This document shows positions 25,775 to 33,143 of a stretch of 64,000 nucleotides of DNA, in pieces. The notes under the pieces are model-generated. The model did no database searches. It was not told where the DNA came from and saw only the letters and a list, made by a program, of their open reading frames with translations. The position numbers and the translations under genes are program-made. Every line of letters begins with the position of its first letter. The stretch's first letter is position 1. The DNA is from Gammaproteobacteria bacterium (GTDB lineage: Bacteria; Pseudomonadota; Gammaproteobacteria; Pseudomonadales; Azotimanducaceae), in NCBI GenBank assembly GCA_030425195.1, contig JAUIAV010000002.1, positions 62,001-126,000 of the forward strand, in the 5' to 3' direction.

Positions 25775-26923
25775 GTGAACGATGACCAACCCCTCGCCGG
25801 TCTGACCGTCCTGGAGCTCGCAAACGTCCTGGCCGGGCCGCTGGTCGGACAGTTCTGCGCCGAGCTCGGTGCCCGGGTGATCAAGGCGGAACCACCGGGC
25901 ATCGGCGATCCGACCCGGGGCTGGTATCTGTCCGGCGAATCCCGGGACTCGGATGTAACCGCCTATTTTTCCAGCGCGAACTGGGGTAAGGCGTCCATCG
26001 CGCTCGATCTCGGCGAGGCTTCGGACCGGACGCTGGCACAGCGCCTGGCCACTGTTGCGGACGTGGTGATCGTCGGCTACAAACCTGGCGACGAGGCGAA
26101 GTTCGGCCTCGACTACGAGGGTCTGCGCGCCGCCAATCCCGGTCTCATCTATCTTCAGGTCACCGCCTACGGCACGGAGGATCCCCGGCCCGGATTCGAC
26201 GCCATCATCCAGGCGGAAGCCGGTTTCACCCACATGAACGGAGAGCCGGACGGGGGCCCGGTGAAGATGCCGGTGGCGCTCATGGACCTCCTGGCCGCGC
26301 ATCAGCTGAAGGAGGGGCTGCTGCTGGCGCTGCTGAAGAAAGCGCGCACCGGTGCGGGCAGCTATCTGGCCACCTCCCTGCTGGGTGCTGCCACCGCGTC
26401 GCTCGCCAATCAGGCCAGCAACTATCTGGCGGCAGGCGTCGTCCCCGGACGGATGGGATCCGAGCACCCGAACATCGTTCCTTACGGGAACATTTTTCTG
26501 ACCCGGGATGCGCGCGAGTTCGTCGTCGCCGTGGGAACGGAGCGGCAGTTCCGCAACTTCGTGATGGCGCTGGGGCTGCCTGAGCTCGCCGAAGACGATC
26601 GTTTTGCGACCAATGCCGAGCGGGTAAAACATCGGGACGCGCTGAATGGGATCCTGGCCGAGCGGATCCGGACGCTGCCTGCGGCAGAGGTGGAAGCGGG
26701 CATGCGTGACAGAAAGGTGCCGTTCGGTTTCGTCAATGACATGGCCCGGGTTTTCGAGCAGCCGGGCGCGCGCGATCAGTGCTTCGATGACGGCCGGGGT
26801 GTCCGGACCGTGGCGCTGACGGGCGACATCGAAGGCCGGCGGGACCTGAGCGCGCCGCCGCATCTGGATGCGGACCGGGCCGCGGTGCTGTCCTGGCTCG
26901 AAGCCCGGGAAGCGGAGACCTAG
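25775..26923 (+). CDS. CaiB/BaiF family (type III) CoA transferase
   Basis: A 382-residue enzyme with the type III CoA transferase order: L-A-G-L-T-V-L-E-L-A-N-V-L-A-G-P-L at the front, N-W-G-K-A-S-I-A-L-D-L, G-F-D-A-I-I-Q-A-E-A-G-F and the catalytic Asp in VALMDLLAAHQL, with the usual C-terminal half including R-F-A-T-N-A-E-R-V. It transfers CoA between acyl donors and acceptors; substrates cannot be predicted. The GTG start follows GAGAGGTGAT and lies 7 bases after the AI-2E-type gene, so it probably belongs to the same transcript. It is convergent with the MarR gene. Confidence 0.9.
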   Translation: MNDDQPLAGLTVLELANVLAGPLVGQFCAELGARVIKAEPPGIGDPTRGWYLSGESRDSDVTAYFSSANWGKASIALDLGEASDRTLAQRLATVADVVIVGYKPGDEAKFGLDYEGLRAANPGLIYLQVTAYGTEDPRPGFDAIIQAEAGFTHMNGEPDGGPVKMPVALMDLLAAHQLKEGLLLALLKKARTGAGSYLATSLLGAATASLANQASNYLAAGVVPGRMGSEHPNIVPYGNIFLTRDAREFVVAVGTERQFRNFVMALGLPELAEDDRFATNAERVKHRDALNGILAERIRTLPAAEVEAGMRDRKVPFGFVNDMARVFEQPGARDQCFDDGRGVRTVALTGDIEGRRDLSAPPHLDADRAAVLSWLEAREAET

Positions 26924-26944
26924 GCAGCCTCTGAGTCCCCGGCT

Positions 26945-27397
26945 TCAGTCCCGGGCGGCGTCCAGAAAGGCACGGGCCTCCCGGAGCAGGGGCAGCACTT
27001 CTTTCAGACGGTGTTCCGGAAAGGCTTCCAGGAATCTCGTCAGATCCTCGCTCAGGGCCGTTATCGCATCCTCTCTCGCCCGCCGACCCGCCGGGGTCAG
27101 GGTGACGATCTTGCTCCGGCCGCTCTCAGGATCCGGTTCGATCCGGACGAATCCCTTGGCCGACAGCTTACCGAGCGTATTGGTCATGGCGCCGCCCGTG
27201 ACCTGAAAGGCGCGGGCGAGGCGTCCGGGAGTAGCCCGGTCGTCCACCCGGATGAACCAGTTCAGCACCGAGAACTGAGACTGATTGAGCCCGTGCGGCA
27301 GCGAGCGCTGCATGCGGTTGCTGCCCAGCTGACCGATGATGCCGATTTCATTGAAGAACTCGAAGGCGGCGGCGAGGGCTGAAGGGGAGGGCTTCAT
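26945..27397 (-). CDS. MarR family transcriptional regulator
   Basis: A 150-residue winged-helix protein: N-terminal dimer helix, L-N-Q-S-Q-F-S-V-L-N-W-F-I-R, recognition region T-P-G-R-L-A-R-A-F-Q-V-T-G-G-A-M-T-N-T-L, and a wing with a D-P-E-S-G-R-S-K-I-V-T-L-T motif typical of MarR proteins, then a C-terminal dimer helix. It would repress neighbours and release DNA on binding a small ligand. The ATG at 27397 lacks a good ribosome site. It is divergent from the gene at 27523; the AT-rich space between holds two imperfect palindromes that could be its operators. Confidence 0.9.
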   Translation of the reverse strand: MKPSPSALAAAFEFFNEIGIIGQLGSNRMQRSLPHGLNQSQFSVLNWFIRVDDRATPGRLARAFQVTGGAMTNTLGKLSAKGFVRIEPDPESGRSKIVTLTPAGRRAREDAITALSEDLTRFLEAFPEHRLKEVLPLLREARAFLDAARD

Positions 27398-27445
27398 GGG
27401 AACGGAAACTCGTCTATGGCGTTGGGCGATGATAGATCCATTCTG

Positions 27446-27473
27446 TTCAATATTAAATAGTTTGATATTAAAC
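27446..27473. promoter_or_regulatory. Two imperfect palindromes, candidate MarR operators over divergent promoters
   Basis: TTCAATATTAAA (27446-27457, 10 of 12 symmetric) and GTTTGATATTAAAC (27460-27473, 12 of 14 symmetric) are centred about 15 bases apart in an otherwise unusual AT-rich patch. The second overlaps a possible -35 TTGATA (27462-27467) with a -10 GATAAT (27483-27488) reading rightward. A leftward TTGTTT...TAATAT pair also lies here. The size and symmetry suit MarR binding. Confidence 0.5.
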
Positions 27474-27522
27474 AATAAATTCGATAATCTGCGTTACAGC
27501 AGCTCAGAAACCCGGTGGAATC

Positions 27523-27921
27523 ATGAAAAAACTGCTTTATGTGCTCGGCGCGCTGATTGCCTTCATCGTGCTCGTCTTCGTGACTCAGATCGTGGCATCC
27601 GAGAGCGCGGAGGTCGTGGTGCTCACCAGCCAGGGTCCGGGCGGTGCCGAGGAAACCCGGCTGTGGGTGGTGGATCTGGAGGGGGTTCAGTATCTCCGGG
27701 CGAGCCCGGGCTCGGGCTGGTACGAACGGCTGGTGGCAGCGCCGGAGGTGACGCTGGTCCGGGACGGTGAGTCGGCCGCGTACCGGGCCGGTGCCCGTCC
27801 GGCACTCGCCGGAGAGATCAACGCTCTGATGCGGAGCAAGTATGGCTGGCGGGACCGCTATATCGAGCTGCTGCTGGGCGGCAGAGACGATGCCATCGCG
27901 GTGGCGCTCGAGCCCATCTGA
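27523..27921 (+). CDS. Membrane-anchored small protein, possibly split-barrel flavin-binding like
   Basis: A 132-residue protein with an N-terminal hydrophobic helix (residues 4-26) and a soluble domain: V-V-L-T-S-Q-G-P-G-G-A-E-E-T-R-L-W-V-V-D-L-E-G, Y-L-R-A-S-P-G-S-G-W-Y, and a C-terminal M-R-S-K-Y-G-W-R-D-R-Y-I. The domain pattern recalls the FMN/F420 split-barrel proteins of the DUF2255/nitroreductase-like type, but this is only a resemblance. It is the first gene of a probable operon (then MFS transporter and cupin), transcribed away from the MarR gene and likely under its control. Confidence 0.55.
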   Translation: MKKLLYVLGALIAFIVLVFVTQIVASESAEVVVLTSQGPGGAEETRLWVVDLEGVQYLRASPGSGWYERLVAAPEVTLVRDGESAAYRAGARPALAGEINALMRSKYGWRDRYIELLLGGRDDAIAVALEPI

Positions 27922-27966
27922 TCGCGCCTGCCGGCGTCACCTGCACATCCATCGGCCGGCTCGCGT

Positions 27967-29274
27967 ATGATCGCTGGCCTCGTGAGCAGGCTCCTCGACA
28001 ACCTCAATCAACTCTTCCGCCCCCAGGGACATGTGTTCTACGGGTGGTGGATCGTTGCCTCGGCCGGCGGCGTCCAGTGGCTGGCCGGCGTGCTCTGGAT
28101 GCAGTCCTACGGCGCGTACATGGTTTTTCTGCTCGACGATTTCGGCTGGTCGAAAGCGCTGGTGGCCGGCGCCTTCGCGCTCACCCGGATCGAGAGCGGG
28201 ATTCTCGGGCCTCTTCAGGGCTGGCTGGTGGACCGGTTCGGACCCCGTCTGATTCTCAGCATCGGTACGGTGATGTTCGGCGTCGGCTTCATGCTCTTCT
28301 CGCTCGTGGACTCGCTGCTCACCTTCTATCTGTGCTTCGTGCTGATCGCGCTGGGCTCGAGCCTGGGCGGCTTCGCCACGCTCATGGTTTCCATCGTGGC
28401 CTGGTTCAACCGGCACCGGGCGAAAGCGATTGCGATCTCTCAGCTCGGATTCTCCATCGGCGGCCTGTCCGTGCCGCTGGTCGTCTATTTTCTGCAGACC
28501 TACGGCTGGCGCACGACGGCCTTCCTGTCCGGCGTGGTCGTCATCGTGATCGGTCTGCCGCTCGTTCAGATGATCCGGCACCGGCCGGAGGATCACGGCG
28601 AGCTGCCGGACGGACAGCGGCCGGTCGAGGAACCGCCGACGGCAGAGACGGGAGAGCCCCTGCCGCAGCACCGGGACTTCACGGCCAGGGAGGCCATGCG
28701 CACGCCGGCATTCTGGCTCATCTCTCTCGGCCATGCGCTGGCGCTGCTCACGGTGTCCGCGGTCATGGTGCATCTGATCGCCCACCTGACCGAGAGCCTG
28801 GACTATTCGGTGGCGGAGGCGGGCGGTGTCGTGGCGCTGCTGACGGGATTCATGATGCTGGGTCAGCTCTCCGGTGGTTACCTGGGCGACCGGTTCAACA
28901 AGCGGTTCATCTGCGCGGCCTGCATGGTGGCCCACGCGGCCGGTCTGCTGCTGGTGACCTTTGCCGGCAGCTTCTCTGCCCCCGTGCTCCCGGTCCTGGC
29001 ATTCACGCTGCTGCACGGACTGGCCTGGGGGACCAGAGGCCCGCTGATGGTGGCGCTCCGGGCCGATTACTTCGGGCCCAGCTCCTTCGGCACCATCATG
29101 GGCTTTTCCTCCCTGATCGTGATGCTCGGCATGTCCGGCGGCCCGGTGTTCGCCGGTCTGATGGCGGACATCTACGGAAACTATCAGCTCGGGCTCGGCG
29201 TGCTGGCAGGACTGTCTCTGCTCGGCTCTTTCGCCTTTCTGGCCGCACTGCCGCCCCAGCCTCGAACCCGCTGA
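27967..29274 (+). CDS. MFS transporter
   Basis: A 435-residue carrier with 12 predicted helices. Loop motifs D-R-F-G-P-R (between helices 2 and 3, about residues 88-93) and G-D-R-F-N-K-R-F (between 8 and 9) are typical of major facilitators. The G-W-W-I-V-A-S-A-G-G-V-Q-W start resembles the oxalate/formate and monocarboxylate branch. A hydrophilic central loop (P-E-D-H-G-E-L-P-D-G...) separates the halves. The substrate is unknown; being in a MarR-facing operon suggests an organic acid or an aromatic compound. Confidence 0.9.
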   Translation: MIAGLVSRLLDNLNQLFRPQGHVFYGWWIVASAGGVQWLAGVLWMQSYGAYMVFLLDDFGWSKALVAGAFALTRIESGILGPLQGWLVDRFGPRLILSIGTVMFGVGFMLFSLVDSLLTFYLCFVLIALGSSLGGFATLMVSIVAWFNRHRAKAIAISQLGFSIGGLSVPLVVYFLQTYGWRTTAFLSGVVVIVIGLPLVQMIRHRPEDHGELPDGQRPVEEPPTAETGEPLPQHRDFTAREAMRTPAFWLISLGHALALLTVSAVMVHLIAHLTESLDYSVAEAGGVVALLTGFMMLGQLSGGYLGDRFNKRFICAACMVAHAAGLLLVTFAGSFSAPVLPVLAFTLLHGLAWGTRGPLMVALRADYFGPSSFGTIMGFSSLIVMLGMSGGPVFAGLMADIYGNYQLGLGVLAGLSLLGSFAFLAALPPQPRTR

Positions 29275-29327
29275 CGAACGCCGGGATCAGGCGTAGGCTG
29301 GAGGCTCTCACAAGGAGGAGGCAGCTG

Positions 29328-29738
29328 ATGGCCATAGACCCGGGCCCGCACGCGATCGATCAGGTGCGCTACATTCTCGGCCCGGACGGCCGGGGAACGA
29401 ACAAGACGGTTGGTGAGCGTTTCTATCAGGAGCTGGAGGAAGAGTTCGACGATTTCTCCGGGCACGTACTCATCCAGCGTTTTCACTTCGATGCGGACTG
29501 GCCGACCTGGGAGGTCCATCCGGAAGGGGACGAGTTCGTCTATCTGCTCGATGGTGATACGGACTTCGTTCTGAAGGAAGGACGGGGTGAACGGATCGTG
29601 CGGGTCAATCAGCCCGGCAGCTACGTGGTGGTTCCGAAAGGCGCCTGGCACACGGCCCGTCCCCATGCACCGACCACCATGCTCTTCGTGACACCCGGAG
29701 AGGGGACGCTCAATGCACAGCAGCCACCGGACGGCTGA
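29328..29738 (+). CDS. Cupin domain protein
   Basis: A 136-residue single-domain cupin. Motif 1 contains the metal ligands in EVHPEGDEFVYLLDGD, and motif 2 is P-G-S-Y-V-V-V-P-K-G-A-W-H-T-A. The ATG at 29328 follows a strong AAGGAGGAG (29312-29320); the frame is open far upstream only because it shadows the MFS gene. It lies 53 bases after the transporter stop and probably ends the MarR-linked operon. The biochemical role is unknown; small cupins bind metals and often act as isomerases, dioxygenases or sensors. Confidence 0.85.
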   Translation: MAIDPGPHAIDQVRYILGPDGRGTNKTVGERFYQELEEEFDDFSGHVLIQRFHFDADWPTWEVHPEGDEFVYLLDGDTDFVLKEGRGERIVRVNQPGSYVVVPKGAWHTARPHAPTTMLFVTPGEGTLNAQQPPDG

Positions 29739-29749
29739 TCGGGCGCGTG

Positions 29750-31567
29750 TCAGCCCGCGTGCTGAGCGGTGGGGGGCATCGGATCCGGCGTGGGGTGCGC
29801 AAGCTCAGCGTCGTCCGGGGTGCCCGCGGAAGTCCGGAGTGCCGTCAGTTCCTGCTCGAGTGATTCGATGCGGAAATCCTTGTCTGCCAGCATGCTCTTG
29901 TACACGGAGACGGTCTGAGCCTGCTCGCCGGTTTCGGAGCGCGCTTCTTCGGCCCGGGCCTTGAGGGAGACGATCTCACGCTCGAGCTCGTGCCGGGCAT
30001 CCTCCGCACTCTGGACGTCCTCGTGCCGCTTTCTGAGTGCGGCGTTGACGCGCTCGATTTCCGCGGTGAGCTCGTCGATACGCGTCTGCTGTGCGTCGGC
30101 TCTCTTCTCCCGCTCTTCCAGAGACGACTTGAGCTTCTCCATCCACTGCTGATGCTGTGAGAGGCTCGAGTTGAGGTCTTCAATCTCGCGCTTCAGCGCC
30201 GCGGCTTCCCGCTCCGTCACATCCCGTTCCGCATCCATGGCCTGATTCCGCTTGTCGGTCAGCTCGCGCTGATCGTCCGCTTCCCGAAGGATCTCGGCGG
30301 AACGCTGCTCCGCGGCAGTCTTCTCATCCTGCGCCGCACTCAGAGCCTTCTCGAGCGCGCTCTTCTCTCCGGAGAGCGTGTCGATGCGGAACTCCCGGTC
30401 CCGGATCGTGTGCTTCAGTGCTTCTTCGGCCTGGTCGCGCCGGGCCAGCTGCTCGTGCACGCTGTCGATGGCCTGCTGCTGCTCGTCCAGCCGGTCCGTG
30501 GCCGCACTGAGCTCGTTCTGCAGACCCTGTACCCGATTCAGCGTCGTGGAGAGCTCGGTCTGGAGGGCGCTGATCTTCTCTTCCCGCTGGTTGACGATAC
30601 TTTCCAGCTCTTTCTGTTTCTCGCGGCTCCCGGCCAGGGAGGCTTCCCGGGCTTCCAGATCCGCGTTGAGCGTCTCGATCCGCCCATCCCGGTCGAGCAG
30701 CTCGTTCCTCGCGGTTTCCGCTTCGACGAGGAGCCGCTTGATGGAGGCCTCCCGGGCCTCGATGGTCCCGTCGCGGCTGGCAATCTCCTGCTCGAGGGCG
30801 GGCACCTGCGCTTCGATCTCTGCCGTAGCGTCTTTCAATGCCCGGTTGGACTTGCTGCGCCGGTTGGCCAGGTCCTCGAGCATCTCCTTTTCTTTGCGCA
30901 GCTCGGACACCTGCTCGGAAAGGCTGGAGATGGTGTCGGTCTGACTGGTGATCTTGGCTTCGAGGGTTCGGATCTCTTCGGAGCCGGCTTCTTCCCGCAC
31001 CGGACTGTCCATGGCCGCGCCGGCGTCGGGTTCCCGCTCTCCGGCCAGCAGACCCTCGAGCTCCTCGATCCGCTCGTCGCGTTTGATGAGCGCTCCCTTG
31101 AGCTTCTCGTACATGGCTTCCGTCTTCTTGAGCTGCGTGGCAAGCCTGGAATCGCCGGGTTCCGCCGCCACCTCGTCCTCGAAACCATCCATGACGATGT
31201 TGTCGTCTGCGCTTCTCACTCCTCGAACGGCGTTCAGCTCGGACGTCAGATTCTTGACCTCCCGCTCCGCGCTCCGGAGGGCGTTCGCCTGCCTGTCCTG
31301 GTCCCGGAGCATTCCGTTGGTTCGCTCGTTGAGCTCGTTGATCTCTTCGGTGAGCCGGGTGATCTGCGTATCGCGGTTGCGCACGCTGGATTCGAGCTGC
31401 GGTACCGATGCCTTGGCATCCAGCAGGTCCCGCTTGAGGGCGTCTTCGCGTTTCTTTGCTCCGCCGTTGCTCATCCGGCCGATGACGAACGAGAGGATAC
31501 CGGCAGCTGCGATCGCACCGATCAGGGCAGGAGAAAGCGTGGTGTTCGTCAGCAGTTCTTCGAGCAT
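29750..31567 (-). CDS. Membrane-anchored long coiled-coil protein
   Basis: A 605-residue protein with one N-terminal transmembrane helix (about residues 12-30) and then almost continuous coiled coil to about residue 580. Within the coil a motif of the form (R/K)-D-x-x-I-x-x-L recurs at least seven times (RDTQITRL, RDERIEEL, RDGTIEAR, RDGRIETL, REEKISAL, FRIDTL, KDFRIESL). The tail is Pro-rich. No enzymatic domain is visible, so it looks like a structural or tethering protein at the inner membrane. The topology (coil in the cytoplasm or periplasm) is not settled by the sequence. I do not recognise a named family. Confidence 0.8.
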   Translation of the reverse strand: MLEELLTNTTLSPALIGAIAAAGILSFVIGRMSNGGAKKREDALKRDLLDAKASVPQLESSVRNRDTQITRLTEEINELNERTNGMLRDQDRQANALRSAEREVKNLTSELNAVRGVRSADDNIVMDGFEDEVAAEPGDSRLATQLKKTEAMYEKLKGALIKRDERIEELEGLLAGEREPDAGAAMDSPVREEAGSEEIRTLEAKITSQTDTISSLSEQVSELRKEKEMLEDLANRRSKSNRALKDATAEIEAQVPALEQEIASRDGTIEAREASIKRLLVEAETARNELLDRDGRIETLNADLEAREASLAGSREKQKELESIVNQREEKISALQTELSTTLNRVQGLQNELSAATDRLDEQQQAIDSVHEQLARRDQAEEALKHTIRDREFRIDTLSGEKSALEKALSAAQDEKTAAEQRSAEILREADDQRELTDKRNQAMDAERDVTEREAAALKREIEDLNSSLSQHQQWMEKLKSSLEEREKRADAQQTRIDELTAEIERVNAALRKRHEDVQSAEDARHELEREIVSLKARAEEARSETGEQAQTVSVYKSMLADKDFRIESLEQELTALRTSAGTPDDAELAHPTPDPMPPTAQHAG

Positions 31568-31695
31568 CGATCTGTCAACGCTAAGCAGGTTGACGATCGT
31601 CCGGCAAAGACGTGCCGCTTACAGCCTAGCAGTTCTCAGGTCGCTCAGGTTTTTTGTTAGCGGACTGTGAACCAGCCCGGGGAGTGTGAACTCCG

Positions 31696-32622
31696 TCACA
31701 GGTCCGCCGGCACCACCGTCTGTTCCTGGGTCCCGAGCTTCTCGATGGTGAGGCTGATACGGTCCCCCGGCTTCAGGAACTCGGGCGGTGTCATGGCGAG
31801 GCCGACGCCCGCAGGCGTCCCGGTGAAGATGATGTCCCCGGGTTCCAGGGTCATGAATCCGCTCACGTAGGAAACGATGGCGGCAGCACCGAAGATCATG
31901 TGCCGCGTATTCGAGCTCTGCCGCGGCTGGCCGTTCACGGACGAGGAAATGGCCAGGTGCTGCGGGTCGCCCACTGCCGCCGGCGTGACCAGCCATGGCC
32001 CGAGAGGCGCGAAGGTATCGGCGCTCTTGCCTTTGACGAACTGACCTCCGCGGCGATTCTGGAAGGCGCGTTCCGAGACGTCATGCCCCACGGCGAATCC
32101 CGCGACGTGATCCAGCGCCTCTGCTTCGCTGACATACTTTGCGGTCCGCCCGATCACGATCGCGAGCTCCACTTCGTAGTCGAGGTCTGTGGCACCTCGC
32201 GGCATCACGATGGGATCGAAGGGCCCGGAGAGAGCGGTCGCCGCCTTCATGAAAAGCACGGGCTCCTCCGGAATCGGAGTCCCGGTTTCCTCGGCATGGT
32301 CCCGGTAGTTGAATCCCACGGCGATGATTTTTCCGGTGCGGGCAACAGGCGACCCCAGCCGCGGTTCTCCGCTCACTTCGGGGAGATTCGCCGGATCCGT
32401 CCGGGCAAGGAGGGGCAGCAGTCCGATGGTTTCGGGGGTGATGTCGTCAATGCGACTGGAAAGGTCGCGGATACGGCCGCTGGCATCGATGAGTCCGGGT
32501 TTCTCGGCGCCTGCTTCGCCGAATCGGACGAACCGCGCACCCTCCGCCGACCGCGCCACAGGGGCGATGACAAGGATGACGGCCGCGAGGGCGGCCAACA
32601 GAAGGTCGACGGTTCGTGGCAT
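31696..32622 (-). CDS. Fumarylacetoacetate hydrolase-fold protein with signal peptide
   Basis: A 308-residue protein with an N-terminal signal-like segment (MPRTVDLLLAALAAVILVIA, cut near RSA-EG) and an FAH catalytic domain. Family residues are seen in VGFNYRDHAEETG, the metal ligands in DYEVELAIVIG (E-x-E) and VGHDVSER, and G-D-I-I-F-T-G-T-P-A-G-V-G. FAH enzymes hydrolyse or decarboxylate beta-diketo acids and normally act in the cytoplasm, so export is unusual. AGAGGAG just upstream supports the ATG at 32622 over the open frame upstream. No pathway partners adjoin it. Confidence 0.87.
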   Translation of the reverse strand: MPRTVDLLLAALAAVILVIAPVARSAEGARFVRFGEAGAEKPGLIDASGRIRDLSSRIDDITPETIGLLPLLARTDPANLPEVSGEPRLGSPVARTGKIIAVGFNYRDHAEETGTPIPEEPVLFMKAATALSGPFDPIVMPRGATDLDYEVELAIVIGRTAKYVSEAEALDHVAGFAVGHDVSERAFQNRRGGQFVKGKSADTFAPLGPWLVTPAAVGDPQHLAISSSVNGQPRQSSNTRHMIFGAAAIVSYVSGFMTLEPGDIIFTGTPAGVGLAMTPPEFLKPGDRISLTIEKLGTQEQTVVPADL

Positions 32623-32740
32623 GATGGCTCCTCTGATCGATGCGTGTCCGCCTTTGAGGCCGGACACGTCGCAGGGGAGATTGTAGCAAGGCCGGCGTGG
32701 ACAGACCCCCGCGAACGGCCGCTCGGGGAGCTTCGAAGTC

Positions 32741-33109
32741 TTGGAGCCTGAAAAGCGGAATTTCTTTTACCTCGCCTTTGCCTACCTCTGCGCGGGGCTC
32801 GGAATCATCGGCGCCTTCCTGCCTCTGCTGCCAACGACACCCTTTCTGCTCCTGGCTGCCTGGGCAGCCACCCGTGGTTCTCCCGAGCTGCACCGCTGGC
32901 TCTATCACCATCCCAGGTTCGGTCCGCCTCTCATCGCCTGGGAGGAGAAGCGGGCGGTCAGCGTGGAGGCCAAATGGACGGCCTGTGCGCTCATGCTCAC
33001 CAGCTGGATCATCATGGTCCTGCTCACGGACGGCTGGCTGGTACCCGCGATCACCGGCACGCTGTTCCTCTGCGGCGGCACTTTCCTGGTGACCCGGCCG
33101 ACACCCTGA
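32741..33109 (+). CDS. DUF454/YbaN family inner-membrane protein
   Basis: A 122-residue membrane protein with the YbaN pattern: an N-terminal helix with G-I-I-G-A-F-L-P-L-L-P-T-T-P-F-L-L-L-A, the loop H-R-W-L-Y-H-H-P-R-F-G-P-P-L-I-A-W-E, and two C-terminal helices. The family has no established function. The best start is the TTG at 32741, preceded by GGGGAG about 10 bases away. It lies between the divergent FAH-type gene and the oligopeptidase gene, which begins about 35 bases later on the same strand. Confidence 0.85.
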   Translation: MEPEKRNFFYLAFAYLCAGLGIIGAFLPLLPTTPFLLLAAWAATRGSPELHRWLYHHPRFGPPLIAWEEKRAVSVEAKWTACALMLTSWIIMVLLTDGWLVPAITGTLFLCGGTFLVTRPTP

Positions 33110-33143
33110 GTACAATGCCCGGCCCATCTGAGTGGACCCGAAC

